A DNA stretch of 64,000 nucleotides from Embiotoca jacksoni. Lineage: Eukaryota; Chordata; Actinopteri; Embiotocidae. Location: positions 13,541,426 to 13,605,425 of the forward strand of contig JAKOON010000007.1 in assembly GCA_022577435.1 (NCBI GenBank). The letters are read 5' to 3'. Below, piece by piece: positions 37,561 to 48,262 of this stretch (the first letter of the stretch is position 1; each line of letters opens with the position of its first letter). A program made the translations under genes and the position numbers. The notes under the pieces were generated by a model. That model ran no database searches. It worked only from the letters and a program-made list of their open reading frames with translations, and was not told the DNA's origin.

Positions 37561-38427
37561 TGTGGGGGTCTCACATATGTCACCAAAACCACAGCTTGTC
37601 TGAGGGAGCTGGTGGGATAATGAATGAGCCTTTCATCACATAGGCGTCATCACTGCTTTTCGGTCAGACACAAACATTTGCTTTACTGTTAGCTAAGCAG
37701 GAGGATAAATATTAAGCATAAATATATTTTCATTTGTTAGAATCAAGCATTAATAGCAACAGTGTTCTCATATCCTTTAGGTTTTCTCGCTTTAAACCTT
37801 AGCCCCATAAAATCCAGATAGTTGTTTTGTAGTGAGGCCTTTGTAGTATCATCATCATCACCTCCAGAGGAAGTTTTGTCTCCTCTTTCTCACACCCCAC
37901 CATGGGTCACAGCCAATGTTTTGGCTAATTTGCAACCCAAACATATTCCTTTCCCTTTCACGGCTATCTCCGTCCCCACCTCCTCATTGGTGTGTGAGGC
38001 AGGGGACACAAGGCCGGTGCTTGACTGAGCCCTGAATGCTCTTTAGTTGTCACACTTTTCCCAAACGCCTTGCAGCTGCTCCTATTGTGACCGCAGAGGG
38101 AGGGCTCCTTAGCTGATTCTTTAAGCCTCCTGCTGTTGCCCTGGCCTCACATGGGTTCATAGAGAGGGAGTGTGGCCAGAACAATGCCTGATGCCATGAC
38201 ATCATGCTTCTTGTTTTGGTCAAATCCTTATGCAGATATATGTTAGGATTCCATCGCATGGAACAAAACAGGGAAGGGTGGTGGTACAAATATATTTCTG
38301 ACATGGCAGTGGACCAGTTCCTATCAGCTTTGTTTAGGTGAATTAGAAATGTCTTTCTTTTTGTGTGTCCTTGTGAGCTTTTATAAGCATCAATATAAAC
38401 TTTCATGTTTAATATAAAAGATTTTTT

Positions 38428-38590
38428 TTAGAGCTGAAACAAAAAAAACAATCAGTAGCTTTTTGATCATAAATTAGTGTGATTTTAGATATTACACCTT
38501 TGTAGAGTGTTTTTTTTTTTACAATTTTCTGACATTTTCTGAACCAACTGAATGATCGAGACAGTAATCAGTGAAAAGTATGGTTAGCAG
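38428..38590. repeat. hAT-type MITE fragment
   Basis: It begins AGAGCTGAAACAAAAAAAAC, then AATCAGTAGCTTTTTGATCA, and later TTTTCTGACATTTTCTGAAC and AATGATCGAGACAGTAATC. The order matches the very common fish MITE that opens 'agggctgaaac' and has 'aatcgattaat'-like ends. Degenerate. Confidence 0.5.
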
Positions 38591-38962
38591 AGGCCTCATG
38601 TTTGTGTTTGCTGATAGACAGTAACAGATTGTATGTAAAAGAATAGAATTGAATGTCAGATTGGAAAACTTTCTCATACATGAGAAAATATGAATTTACT
38701 TCATATGATGTTCTAAACTGGTGTAATGTTTATCAATTTTAATGGAAAGAAAAATATTTTCTCTGCATTAGTTATTGGGAATTATTGCCATGTGGTTTTA
38801 GCAGTTACATGTTTACACTAAAGAGACGACAAATATTTCAAACTGAATCTGCGTTATGATTTGCTTGAAGTCACTGTGCACTGTTGGCAGTGAAAATCAG
38901 ATAAATAATAAGAGGTAAAAAAAAAGAGAAGATCTTCAACAGATTACAAAAGTCAAAGGAGA

Positions 38963-38968
38963 TTTATT
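38963..38968 (-). promoter_or_regulatory. dusp1: Candidate poly(A) signal of dusp1
   Basis: AATAAA on the minus strand about 855 bases after the dusp1 stop codon, giving a 3' UTR length usual for DUSP1. Upstream in the 3' UTR, ATTTA pentamers occur at 39045-39049 (inside TATTTATT) and 39722-39726. They are candidate AU-rich instability elements, as expected for an immediate-early mRNA. Confidence 0.6.
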
Positions 38969-39823
38969 CAGCCGTATAAAAAACAACATTGAAACAAACA
39001 ATTGCAAAAATAGATATGCTAAAGAAATATATTACTTTCGTTAATAAATATGTCAGAATGCAGTCAAAGAGGACTACGTGGCCCCATTTTAGTAGTTGTT
39101 GGGGTTCCGTCTGTCTCAGCACTGCAGTACACATTACAGAAACATGAGGTATTTTATGGTCGGTTTCCCCAATATGTCAGGATCGTCAAGGTTTCATGAT
39201 GTCTTGAAAGGCAGGTATTTGTGTGAATGAAGATTTCTGGCACATCTACTCTGAGTGAAGGGGGATACATTCATTGTTCGTCAAATGAAGGAGTAACGTC
39301 CATGCCATGTTGGGCAATAGGTTTAATTTGCTTTCTTTGACCAGTGCAGAAAGCAAATAGGACATTTGAGAGGATAGGTTCCTGAGACAACTGTTAGCCC
39401 TCTCCATTAGGTTTACTTAAAAATGATTATGATTATCAAAAGCAGTTGCCTTCATGGTAAAAACAATCCTTTGAATAAGGAATATTCAGATCATTTCCTA
39501 TACAAAATTAACCTTAGATACATTTTCAGATAATTCCCAAGTCATTTAGGTATAAAACTGTGTATGACTTTCACATTTAGGAGGTTAAACATCAATACTG
39601 CCTGATGGTAGTTATCAAATCTCCATTTGAAATGTTGAGGACAACCTGCAGAGATCACAGAGTCAAACAAACCAACTCCAGACAGCAGTACCCATTCAGT
39701 CCAGTGATACCAGTATCACCATAAATGGATTATAATCATGACCTCATTTTGTTAAGTGCTTTGTGTAGTCACTTGTGAGTTGAAGTTCAAGTCCACACAA
39801 AGTCTGTGCAGCCAGCAGCTTCC

Positions 39824-40179
39824 TCAGCAGCTGGGAGAGGTGGTGATAGGACTGTGGAGGAATGAGAGCTGCCCGGCTGAGGTGTGTACGGGGATGGAGA
39901 CGGGGAAGTTGAATACTGTGCTGCTGTTGCCGATAGCCGGGCTGCCCGCCTCTGAGGAGCACGTAGAGGAGGCCAGGACCTGGGACTCGAACTGCAGGAG
40001 CTGACCCATGAAGCTGAAGTTGGGGGAGATGATGCTGCGGCGCTGCTTGACAAACTCGAAGGCCTCATCCAGCTTCACACGGTTGGTCCGCATGAGGTAG
40101 GCAAGGCAAATGGTGGCGGAGCGGGAGATGCCTGCTTGACAGTGCACGAACACGCGGCCACCTGTATTTCTCACGGAGT
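39824..40179 (-). CDS. dusp1: dusp1 exon 4 (catalytic loop, C-terminal tail, stop)
   Basis: 356 nt, acceptor TTCTCAG. It holds the HCQAGISRS catalytic signature, the AYLMRTNRVKLDEAFEF block and the phospho-regulated tail. TGA lies at 39824-39826. Confidence 0.97.
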
Positions 40180-41971
40180 CTGAGAAGAGAAAAGAAAGTC
40201 AAATTAGTGCTATGTAAACATCCACGAGATGTAGAGCTAATGTTAAAACTGTCACGGGAAACCACAAACACAAAAGTCTCTGCAACACTTTCGGTTTCTT
40301 TTTTTAAGTCACCGTCACTTATTAAGACACAGGAAAATATTTACTAGCAGCACAGGGTGTGAAGTTGTGTGTGTGTGTGGGGGGGGGGGGGGGGGGTAGT
40401 CCCAGAGGAGGCAGACTGAATGAACAAAGGAGGGGAACAGATCACTGCTGGGGGTATTGATCTGGTAGGAAGACTGACAGTGAGTGAGGAGAAATTGCCT
40501 TTTGTTCAGCCAGAACAAAGACTGGCTTGAAGAGTTATTCAAGCACAGCCAGCCAACCCACTACAAAACTAGTTTGGGGCTGATCCCTCACAATTCATAA
40601 AAAAAAAGGGGGCATCCCTTTTTCTACGCCTGAGAGGTGACAATGATGTAACCACAATTGTGGTGGAGTGGGGAGCCTGTGCGGAGCCAGCTGGTCGATT
40701 TTGGAGGGAACTTTTTAAAATTTAAATCCAGGAGTCAAAGAGTGAAGTGAAGGAAGAGGGGGGGGTGGGAGTTTGTGTTGCTTGCCATGAATGGGAACAG
40801 CAGTGACAGCTGTGATGGGCACTCACATTTAGCAGTTGAGAGTGTGCGTGAAGTAAAGAAATAAATAAATAGTGGATGCACTCACCGATAAACTCGATTG
40901 CCTCGTTGAACCAGGAGCTGATATCCGCTTTGTGGTTGTCCTCCACCGGGATGCTCTTGTAGAGGAAGGAGTCCTCGAAGTGGTTTGGGCAGTTGGCAGA
41001 GACGTTGATCAGAGCGGTGATGCCCAGCATGTCCAGCATGTCTTTTCTGGAGGCATGATAAGCACTACCAAGGTACAGGAAAGGCAAGATCTCCACTGGA
41101 CCCCCCTAGAAAGAGAGCAAAACAAGCAATTAGTCATCTCTAAAAACACTACAAACACAAAGTCAGTGTATTGTAAAGTATATTTTTTTAATATATGAGA
41201 AATAAAAACAAACCTGGTCATATAATGGTGTGTTGCAGGGACTGCAGTTTGGATCTGTACTCCCGGGATGGCTGGAGCTCAGGGGCAAACTAAGACCCTG
41301 TGGCGGGGAGGGTTTGGTACACAACTCTGGATACTCAATAGAAAATGTGTCAAATCCACCTGGAGAAGAAAGACATCAAGGTCAGGTGACAGGGCGGCAC
41401 AAAGACATTTAAATACGGGTCTTCAAAAACGTGACAACTGCTCATGGGGCTATTTTGGCACATTGTTTACTCCAGCACCAGCTGGTATGGTGACAGCTGT
41501 AATCCGCATTTGTTGCCCCGTTGTTAGGACACGATGCAACTATTGCGTGAGACTTTTTTTTTAAATGTATTTATTTTTTATATATAGTTACAGTATCTTA
41601 CCTTTGAGAATAAAAACACTGGCTCCGCAGGGGTCGCGGCACATGGCTGTAACAGCAAGCATCAGGGTCCCGTCCTTCTTCACTTGGCTTAAATCCAAAC
41701 TGCGGTCGTCAAGCAGCGCCACGGACTGGTAGTCCCCGGACAGAAGCCGGTTCCTGGTGTCCTCGTTGGGAACGATATGCTCGAGTCCCAGACCACCCCT
41801 GGCTCTCCTCCGCACGATGGTGCTGAAGCGCACGTTGGTGGAGCCCGATATGTGGGACGAGTTGAAGGACAGGAAGGAGCGACAGTCCAGCACCAGGCAG
41901 CCCGGAGCGTCGCCCTCCAACAAGCCGCGGAGGGACGCACAGTCGATGGTGGGAACCTCCATTATGACCAT
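39824..41971 (-). CDS. dusp1: Dual-specificity MAP kinase phosphatase 1 (MKP-1), four exons
   Basis: Nuclear phosphatase that removes phosphate from Thr and Tyr of the activation loop of ERK, p38 and JNK, giving negative feedback. Exons: 41971-41602, 41359-41214, 41105-40886, 40179-39824. Phases match and total 1092 nt, 363 aa plus stop; human is 367. The N-terminal rhodanese-like (CH2) domain spans about residues 10-137, with the kinase-interaction arginines in VRFSTIVRRRARG (R54-R56). The phosphatase domain starts at GGPVEILPFLYLG (173). The general acid is D228 and the active-site loop VHCQAGISRSA has C259 and R265. The C-terminus is SPITTSPSC, the ERK-phosphorylated tail of MKP-1. The start at 41971 (MVIMEV) matches the mammalian start and has a strong context (ACTATGG). 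An in-frame ATG at 42010 with T at -3 is less likely. The closest alternatives, DUSP4/2/5, differ in these termini. Confidence 0.97.
40379..40396 (+). repeat. (TG)n followed by G18 run in dusp1 intron 3
   Basis: About seven TG units followed by 18 consecutive G on the plus strand (C run in the dusp1 transcript). A homopolymer of this length is prone to length variation and sequencing error. Confidence 0.95.
40886..41105 (-). CDS. dusp1: dusp1 exon 3 (start of phosphatase domain)
   Basis: 220 nt, acceptor TTTCTAG, donor GTGAGT. It encodes GGPVEILPFLYLG through FNEAIEFI and includes the general-acid Asp in PVEDNHKADI. Confidence 0.95.
41214..41359 (-). CDS. dusp1: dusp1 exon 2 (interdomain linker)
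   Basis: 146 nt between acceptor TCTCCAG and donor GTTTGT. It encodes GGFDTFSIEYPELC and a Pro/Ser-rich linker ending in NTPLYDQ, as in MKP-1 orthologues. Confidence 0.93.
41602..41971 (-). CDS. dusp1: dusp1 exon 1 (rhodanese/CH2 domain)
   Basis: 370 nt, residues 1-123 plus one base, donor GTAAGA. It contains LVLDCRSFLSFN, the basic kinase-docking segment and FILK at the end. Confidence 0.95.
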
Positions 41972-42098
41972 AGTAGTACAGCGGGATAGAAACGTGAAAT
42001 CCGAATACATAAAGGAGGGGAAACTGAAGTTTTAAGTTGTTGAGGGTGTCTCCCGGTTATACGAAGTGGATGCCGAGTCCTTTGTTCCGGTTAGCTCG

Positions 42099-42104
<6 letters not shown>

Positions 42105-42131
<27 letters not shown>
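42105..42131. repeat. A27 homopolymer in the dusp1 5' leader region
   Basis: 27 A on the plus strand, so a T run in the dusp1 sense. It lies between the predicted transcription start (about 42265) and the start codon, so it would be transcribed in the 5' UTR. Confidence 0.95.
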
Positions 42132-42291
42132 GTTACGCACACAAACAAGGAAAAAAAAAACTTTTAAGACGATCTAAACTGGTCCTGTCTTCTTCGTTAG
42201 TGTATCCGGTAGTTGGGGTCGTTTTTAAGAGTTTTAATATATTCAACTTTAGAATGAGTATAGCTTCTGCTTGTGAGCGCTTTGAAACACG

Positions 42292-42299
42292 TTTATATA
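42292..42299 (-). promoter_or_regulatory. dusp1: dusp1 TATA box
   Basis: TATATAAA on the minus strand, placed between the CRE sites and the coding start. It predicts transcription initiation near 42265 and a 5' UTR of roughly 290 nt. A TATA promoter fits an inducible immediate-early gene. Confidence 0.75.
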
Positions 42300-42327
42300 C
42301 TCCCCGTGCTTGTGAATGAGAAACCAC

Positions 42328-42335
42328 TGACGTCA
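42328..42335 (-). promoter_or_regulatory. dusp1: dusp1 proximal CRE
   Basis: Perfect palindrome TGACGTCA about 30 bp upstream of the TATA box, the consensus CREB/ATF site. Mammalian DUSP1 promoters also carry CREs close to the TATA box. Confidence 0.75.
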
Positions 42336-42340
42336 GGGGA

Positions 42341-42347
42341 CCGCCCC
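42341..42347. promoter_or_regulatory. dusp1: GC box near the dusp1 CRE
   Basis: CCGCCCC, an Sp1/KLF-type core, directly upstream (in gene sense) of the proximal CRE. Short motif, context-supported only. Confidence 0.45.
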
Positions 42348-42371
42348 TCTTGGCTTCCTGCCAACACCGCG

Positions 42372-42378
42372 TACGTCA
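42372..42378 (-). promoter_or_regulatory. dusp1: dusp1 distal CRE-like site
   Basis: TGACGTA on the minus strand (TACGTCA on plus), a one-base variant of the CRE, 44 bp upstream of the perfect site. The paired arrangement resembles the mammalian DUSP1 promoter. Confidence 0.6.
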
Positions 42379-42490
42379 TCGTGATCGCTCTGAGTGCAGG
42401 TTGAACGAGCGCACAAGAGGGACATTTCTCTACAGGCACGTACCACGTACGCGGGCACGCGGTGTTCAACTTCATTATGAGTGAAGGAAG

Positions 42491-42495
42491 TCTTT

Positions 42496-42550
<55 letters not shown>

Positions 42551-42599
42551 CTTTCTTTCTTTCTTTCTCTTTCTTTCTCTTTCTTTCTTTCTTTCTTTG
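42491..42599 (+). repeat. (CTTT)n microsatellite
   Basis: About 109 bp of TTTC/CTTT units with a few CTCTTT interruptions, 110-270 bp upstream of the dusp1 CRE pair. On the minus strand it is a polypurine (GAAA)n tract. Confidence 0.97.
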
Positions 42600-42808
42600 C
42601 CACATAATATATAAATAGCCTGCAAAAATAAATAACAAATTGAATAAAAAAGGTAAATGGTAAAGAGGTCTCATAGATAGACAGATAGTTACTTTATTCA
42701 TCCCACAAGGGGAATTTTTTTTGTTTTTGTTTTTTTTTGAAGGGGAAAAAAAAAGGGGAATTAAAAAAAGAATAATAATAATTTCCCCTTTTGGGACTAA
42801 TAAAGTAA

Positions 42809-42856
<48 letters not shown>

Positions 42857-42939
42857 GAGTCCTCTTTACCATTTTCCTTTTTATTTTCAATTTATTATTT
42901 ATTTTTGCAGGCTATTTATATAGTTATATATTATGTGGC
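42599..42939. repeat. Long imperfect inverted repeat with internal (ATCT)n
   Basis: Left arm (about 42599-42715) and right arm (about 42782-42939) are reverse complements: GCCACATAATATATAAATAG versus CTATTTATATAGTTATATATTATGTGGC, and ACTTTATTCATCCCACAAGG versus CCTTTTGGGACTAATAAAGT. The right arm is lengthened by an (ATCT)n expansion at 42810-42853. The central spacer is T- and A-rich. This is either a fold-back element or two head-to-head copies of one repeat. Confidence 0.9.
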
Positions 42940-42949
42940 AAAACTTTGC

Positions 42950-45900
42950 CTGGTTAAATATAGCCTGTTACTTCAAAATACCTTCTTGATAATGATGACA
43001 GTTTACACTATTATTGAAGTCAACAATCATTAGATGAATGTTTGGTGAAAATAACATTATAATGACCTGGTTTATTAATAACAACTCCATTTCAGGCATC
43101 ATAATATGAACTCGGCTAAGTAATGACTTAATATATTTTGTATATGAATAATTGGTCTGATTATCAATTTCTCTAAGATTAAAATAAGTCATATCTAGTC
43201 ATCTCCTGTCTTAATAAAGGTTCATTATGATCAGAATTATTATCCTTTTATTCCATCATTACAACTAATCTTATGAGTCTTAATTGTAAGTCTGTGTAAA
43301 TGGTCTGTATGTCAGCAAATAAGGAATTTGCCAAATTTTCCATGATGTTAGTGTTTAATTAGATTTCTATTTTGCCTCTTCACCTGAGAGTTGACAAATA
43401 ACAAGATAATAAGTAAATACCTGCCATGGGTGCCATAAAAGTTTATTCTTTATTTTTATTAGTCAGCGGTACATAGTGTTCAATGCCCCGAGAGCAAAGG
43501 CTAACCATAAAAGTTAATCACTGTATAGAAATCTGAAGTCCAGTAAATTTCCACATGCTGAGAAACAAAACAGTGGTATACCAGGAAGACAACAGCAGAT
43601 GGAGATCTCTTGACCTTTTTGTTTCATGTGTGACCTAATTTAAACAGAAGGATGAAGTGTTTTTTTTTTTTTTCTTTTATATAACCACAAAAATTACAGT
43701 ATATTTAAAAAAAAAGAAAAAAAAAAGAAAACATGATTGCAATGGCTCTGGGAAACCCTTTTCATTTGTTGGCGTGGTTTTCTGACTCACAATTGGCAAC
43801 AGCGCTGTGTCATAGTAAGAACTGGAGGATTATTATTGATGGACACCAGACCTCTGTTGGCAAGAGGGTGTGTCAAAGTCTTTGTGTCTTGAAACAGAAC
43901 AGCAGAGACAGGCCAGGGCTGTTTTGTTGTGAAACAAATGTTTACTAAGCAGAGTTAAAAGCAGGTAGAGTCGCGACATTGCTCCCCATTCAGAATCCCA
44001 TTTGAGTTTCACATTAACAGACCCACAAGTCACATTATGAAAACAATATTTTATATTGTTGTATAATATATCATGATATAATATATCATGCTGCATTTGA
44101 GACTTTCACAATGTGTATTTCTTTCAAAGAGCAAGCTGACATGCACTGTAGAGGGTGTAATGTCATTCTCACTTAACTGTAACCTGAACTGACTTTCAGT
44201 CCCAGTGAATCCACATCCACACTGTTTTGGCCCTGTGTACAAGCAAAGGGAAAATTGATGTGTTATTTGAGACAGGAAGAGGAGTAGCTTAAAGGACAGA
44301 AACCTAACCAATCACAACAGAGTGTAAAACCTCTCCAGCCGGTTTAACCTCACACTCCTGTGAGATTAGTCAACTGTGAGGCACATGCCACAAAGCAGGA
44401 ATGTTACACATTATGAAGGGGAGGCGGGTCAATCGGGCTCTGAAAACAGTCTGTACCCAAACATTTTGTTCTCACTGAAAATACATCTTCCCTTAAGTCA
44501 TGAAGTGACGGGCTTACGGTTAGGAAAGACATTAGACACCTGATGAAGAAAAGAACGGAGACAACCCGTACAAAAGCGACTCATTAAAGAAATGTTGTTC
44601 TTCGATGAAGCATAAAATGTTTACCTTTTCCCTGAAGTGTCCCCTTCTCAGTCTTTCACTGCCCCTTTCACTGGTTTCTGGTATGATATATTAGTTTCTA
44701 AAATGATCTACTAACACATTCCAAAAACTTTAACAAGCCAAACCAATGTATCATATTTCCCTCTGGGTCATGACAAAGACACCAAGTACAAAACCAAAAT
44801 GTGCATTCTACAAAAAAAAAAACCTGAGTGTACAATATTGAAATTGAGCTCTGGAAATAGAGCCTGAGTTGCTGCTCTGTTTTGGATTCCCATAATTGTG
44901 GCCCGTAACCAAGCCGTCGCTCTCATCCAGAAAGGGAAGTGAAACAGAGGATGACAGAGAGGCATTTCCTGCGGTCCAAACTCGCTGTACTTGTTGTCAT
45001 CCCTGCTCGTTTACTGTCATTGTAGCTATGGGCAACAGTTTTCATCACTGGGAAAACACAGGGCCAATCCTGTCTTTTATCGTGTCTCAGCAGATAGATT
45101 ATCTGAGCCACATACGTTCTGTTTCACGTATATAGGAGTGTGAGGAGAACAAAAACACTCGCAGTGGGAACAATTTCAACTGGAGAGTTTTGGGATTTTC
45201 TTGTGTGACAGATGCATTTTTCAAACATGACACAGCTGTCTGTTTCTGTGTTGGTTCTGCATCATTTCCCAATGAGTTTATAACACGTAAAACATGATTA
45301 TTTCATATTGCTAAAGAATAAACTTGTTCTCCCCTTAATTATTGAACAGTGAGCAGGGTGAAAGCAGAGTTCACATCAATTGAAAATGATCTTGTCTGTG
45401 CATAAACTATTCTGATGTTATGTGTAAGTTTAAAAGTTCTGTCCTGGTGACCTCATGAAAAGAATAATCTATGTTGCTGAGTCATTTGCAGGCTTTTGTA
45501 ACAATGTTTACATACTATTTATGCTTGCCAACCATGGTGCTGTGTTTGGGGTCATCAGAGGCATTCGATGTTACCACAGGAATATCTTTATTCGTTTTCT
45601 CATAAAAGCAGTTTGGTTTATGTCCTTCTGTATGAGCCTGTCACATATGTAGCCAAACAAATAAGAAAATGTGAGAGAAAATGTCCAAAACCTGACCCCT
45701 AGGTTTGGGGTCACTGGACAACACAGGTTAACCGTAACCAGGTACAACAAAAACTTTCTGTTTTGACACTGATGCTTCAGTATTAATGATCTAATGATGT
45801 CATATAGACTAAAAAAGTAAAATAGCAGTCAGAGACAAAACAAGTACTTTTACTTTCATACATTAAATGCTTTTTGCTGCTCATACTCCTGTACTTTTAC

Positions 45901-46540
45901 TGAAGCAGGATGCTTCATGAATAAATTTGATTTGTAAATTAATATTTCTACATTGCTGTAATGTAAATAGGCTATGTATTTCACCACTAAATATAGTCTC
46001 CCGCCTTAGCAATGTCTATTAGCACTTACATTATTTATATGAATTAAACACACACTATAATCTAAGCAGATATAAATAAACACATTAAAAAGTTTTTCAT
46101 TGAAAAGCCCACACTTTACTCTATATTGATGATGATCTAGTTGCTAATAATCGAATACACAGCATTGATTTGAATTAATTATGGTAAAAAAATGTTTTTT
46201 TAAAAATAAAAATTATTTAATGTATAGTCCCTTAAACGTAACGAAACAAAAAAAAATTATAATTTATTGAAAATGTTTTCATGTAATTTAATTTAATTTA
46301 CTCAATGAATAAACACAAGGTATGATTTTCAAAAAATAAAACTGAATAAAATTATAGAAATATAAACTTTTTCCTTACTTCTAATATTCTTTATTTTTCT
46401 TTTTATAAATGATACTCTAAATATCCGATTTAAAAAAGAAAATAATTTGGAATCTCTCAACACAAGTTTCAACCTCAGTCCGTATAAAAAAAGTTTAATA
46501 AGCAATCAGACCGATGCAACGCTCGCGCAGGAAGGAGCGT
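42950..46540. other. dusp1-ergic1 intergenic region
   Basis: Divergent intergenic space. No gene recognised. It holds A/T-rich runs (43660-43730, 46190-46270) and a repeat-like patch at 45836-45990. Confidence 0.65.
45836..45990. repeat. Possible teleost interspersed repeat fragment
   Basis: AAGTACTTTTACTTTCATAC then TGCTGCTCATACTCCTGTAC and TTTTACTGAAGCAGGATGC match the pattern of a common dispersed fish repeat built on 'gtacttttact'. Degenerate. Confidence 0.5.
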
Positions 46541-46564
46541 CACAGTGAACAGGAAGTCGCTCTC

Positions 46565-46574
46565 AGCCAATCGG
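46565..46574 (+). promoter_or_regulatory. ergic1: CCAAT box of ergic1
   Basis: AGCCAATCGG, an NF-Y-type CCAAT box, about 140 bp upstream of the ergic1 start codon in a locally GC-enriched, TATA-less region. Confidence 0.6.
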
Positions 46575-46595
46575 CTTTTGCAAAGCGTCCTAAAC

Positions 46596-46603
46596 TGACG
46601 TCA
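46596..46603 (+). promoter_or_regulatory. ergic1: CRE palindrome of ergic1
   Basis: TGACGTCA, 22 bp downstream of the CCAAT box and about 105 bp upstream of the start codon. A CREB/ATF-type site; actual use is unknown. Confidence 0.55.
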
Positions 46604-46707
46604 GCCCGGTACCGATGAACAACAACCGGTAGCGCTGAAGAGAGCTGTATGGTCGCCCGTTGTGTGTATCTTTGTTCGCTAATCCCCTTTTCAAACGTGC
46701 AAACATC

Positions 46708-46727
46708 ATGCCTTTCGATGTTAGGAG
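46708..46727 (+). CDS. ergic1: ergic1 coding exon 1
   Basis: 20 nt: ATG plus PFDVR and two bases of Arg7, then donor GTGAGT. Very short, but it matches the family N-terminus and joins in phase to exon 2. Confidence 0.9.
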
Positions 46728-48220
46728 GTGAGTACGGGGCTTTCCGTTCATTTGGGTGCAGATCTGAAGGGACGGTGGCGGTGTGTTGGAGGTCTGCTAG
46801 CTCTGGATGAATTAACGTTGGGCACAGCATCGCCTGCTAATGAAGTTGTAACCAGTGTTTCACGTTTGGCATGAATGGGGTCCATTGTCGTGGGGGGGGG
46901 GGGGGGGGGGTCGTGAAGTTTTTGTCGACTCGATAGAGTGATACTCAGGTATGAGTTTTTTTTTTTTTTTTTTTGTGGGAGCTCCTGCCTGCGCATGTGC
47001 AGATTTCCTCACCCAGCCTAATGTTTGTATTGACTGATTACAGTAAAACCTCAGTGCACAGTAACCATAACAGAAAACACAGTGGTGCCACAGCTGCATG
47101 TTACACTCAACAAACATGACGGTTCAGGTTCAGACTTATTAACAAGCAAAAGCTTTATGTCTCCCCAGTGCACCATTCAGATTCAATATCCATCAATAAA
47201 CAGTGAATGTCAGGAAAACACTCGTCTGCAAGCATTTCAGAGCCATCCTACAGTCTATTGATACTTGGCCACCAGGAACCGAGGTAATGGTTGCACCTAC
47301 TCTATAGAGATGTTGTACCTGTCAACACAGCACACCCAAAACTAAATAAAAGACAGGATGTGACTAAGAGACTATTTGCACAATGGTCAATTCCTGCTTT
47401 TGGTCAGATACTCAGTGGTATTCTGTCAAAAACTTACAACACTTTCTTAATAACCATATATTAGTCTTTAGATTTGAGTGCAAAGTGGTAACTTTGTCAA
47501 AATAGAAAAGAAGCATTAAGGCTACATCTGAGGAGAGCTTTAATTATCATTTAATCTCTCTTTAATTGTTAATTGTGTTTCAATAATGTGTCAGAAAAAA
47601 ATTCTGAAAATTTGAAAAAACAACTGCAGATTTTTAGGTGACAACTTCAAATGTAGTTTGCTATTTAATTGACAATAAGTTTGACAGAGAAAAGCAGGAG
47701 ATCATATCATCTCGCAAGCTTGAACAAGAGGATATTTCAAATTTGTTGCTTGAGAATTGATTAAAATGATAAATTCTTCATCAAAATGGTTGCTCGTTAT
47801 ATCCGTTGATCGACAAATCGATCATGTCAGCTATGCATACAAATCAGAGGGGCTCTGGACAATATAAATGGTCATTTTTCACAATTTTAAATCATGAATT
47901 GGAAAATAGCGAACAGATGAATCAATAATGAAAATGATCAGCAGTTGCAGCCCTCAGTCACACAGGAACTGTGTGTCATCACAGTTGCTCTGGTCTCTGT
48001 GAAAGAGCACAGCTGTGTTGTTATTACCACACGACATCCAGTGTGACATCACTGCCACAGTAAAAGGCCAGTGTGAGGTTGGGTTCCCAAGGTTATCTAA
48101 AGGCCGTGCCGTCTTCTGAAGCTTCACTGACTTGGTGCTCTGATCAGATAATAGCTGCATTGCAAGTTGTTTTGAGGTGTTGCTTGCTCAGAAATACTGA
48201 GGTGTTAGTCACCAGTGTGA

Positions 48221-48262
<42 letters not shown>

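Larger units (their letters stand above)
33600..38940. other. Intergenic downstream of dusp1
   Basis: No gene recognised. It contains a CTA-rich simple repeat (35624-35700), a LINE-tail-like fragment (35706-35790), a large CA/TG fold-back (37408-37558) and a MITE-like fragment (38428-38590). Confidence 0.6.

Noticed and set aside
42293..42701. Lys/Glu/Arg-rich frames on the minus strand
   Set aside because: Translation of the (GAAA)n microsatellite, not a protein.
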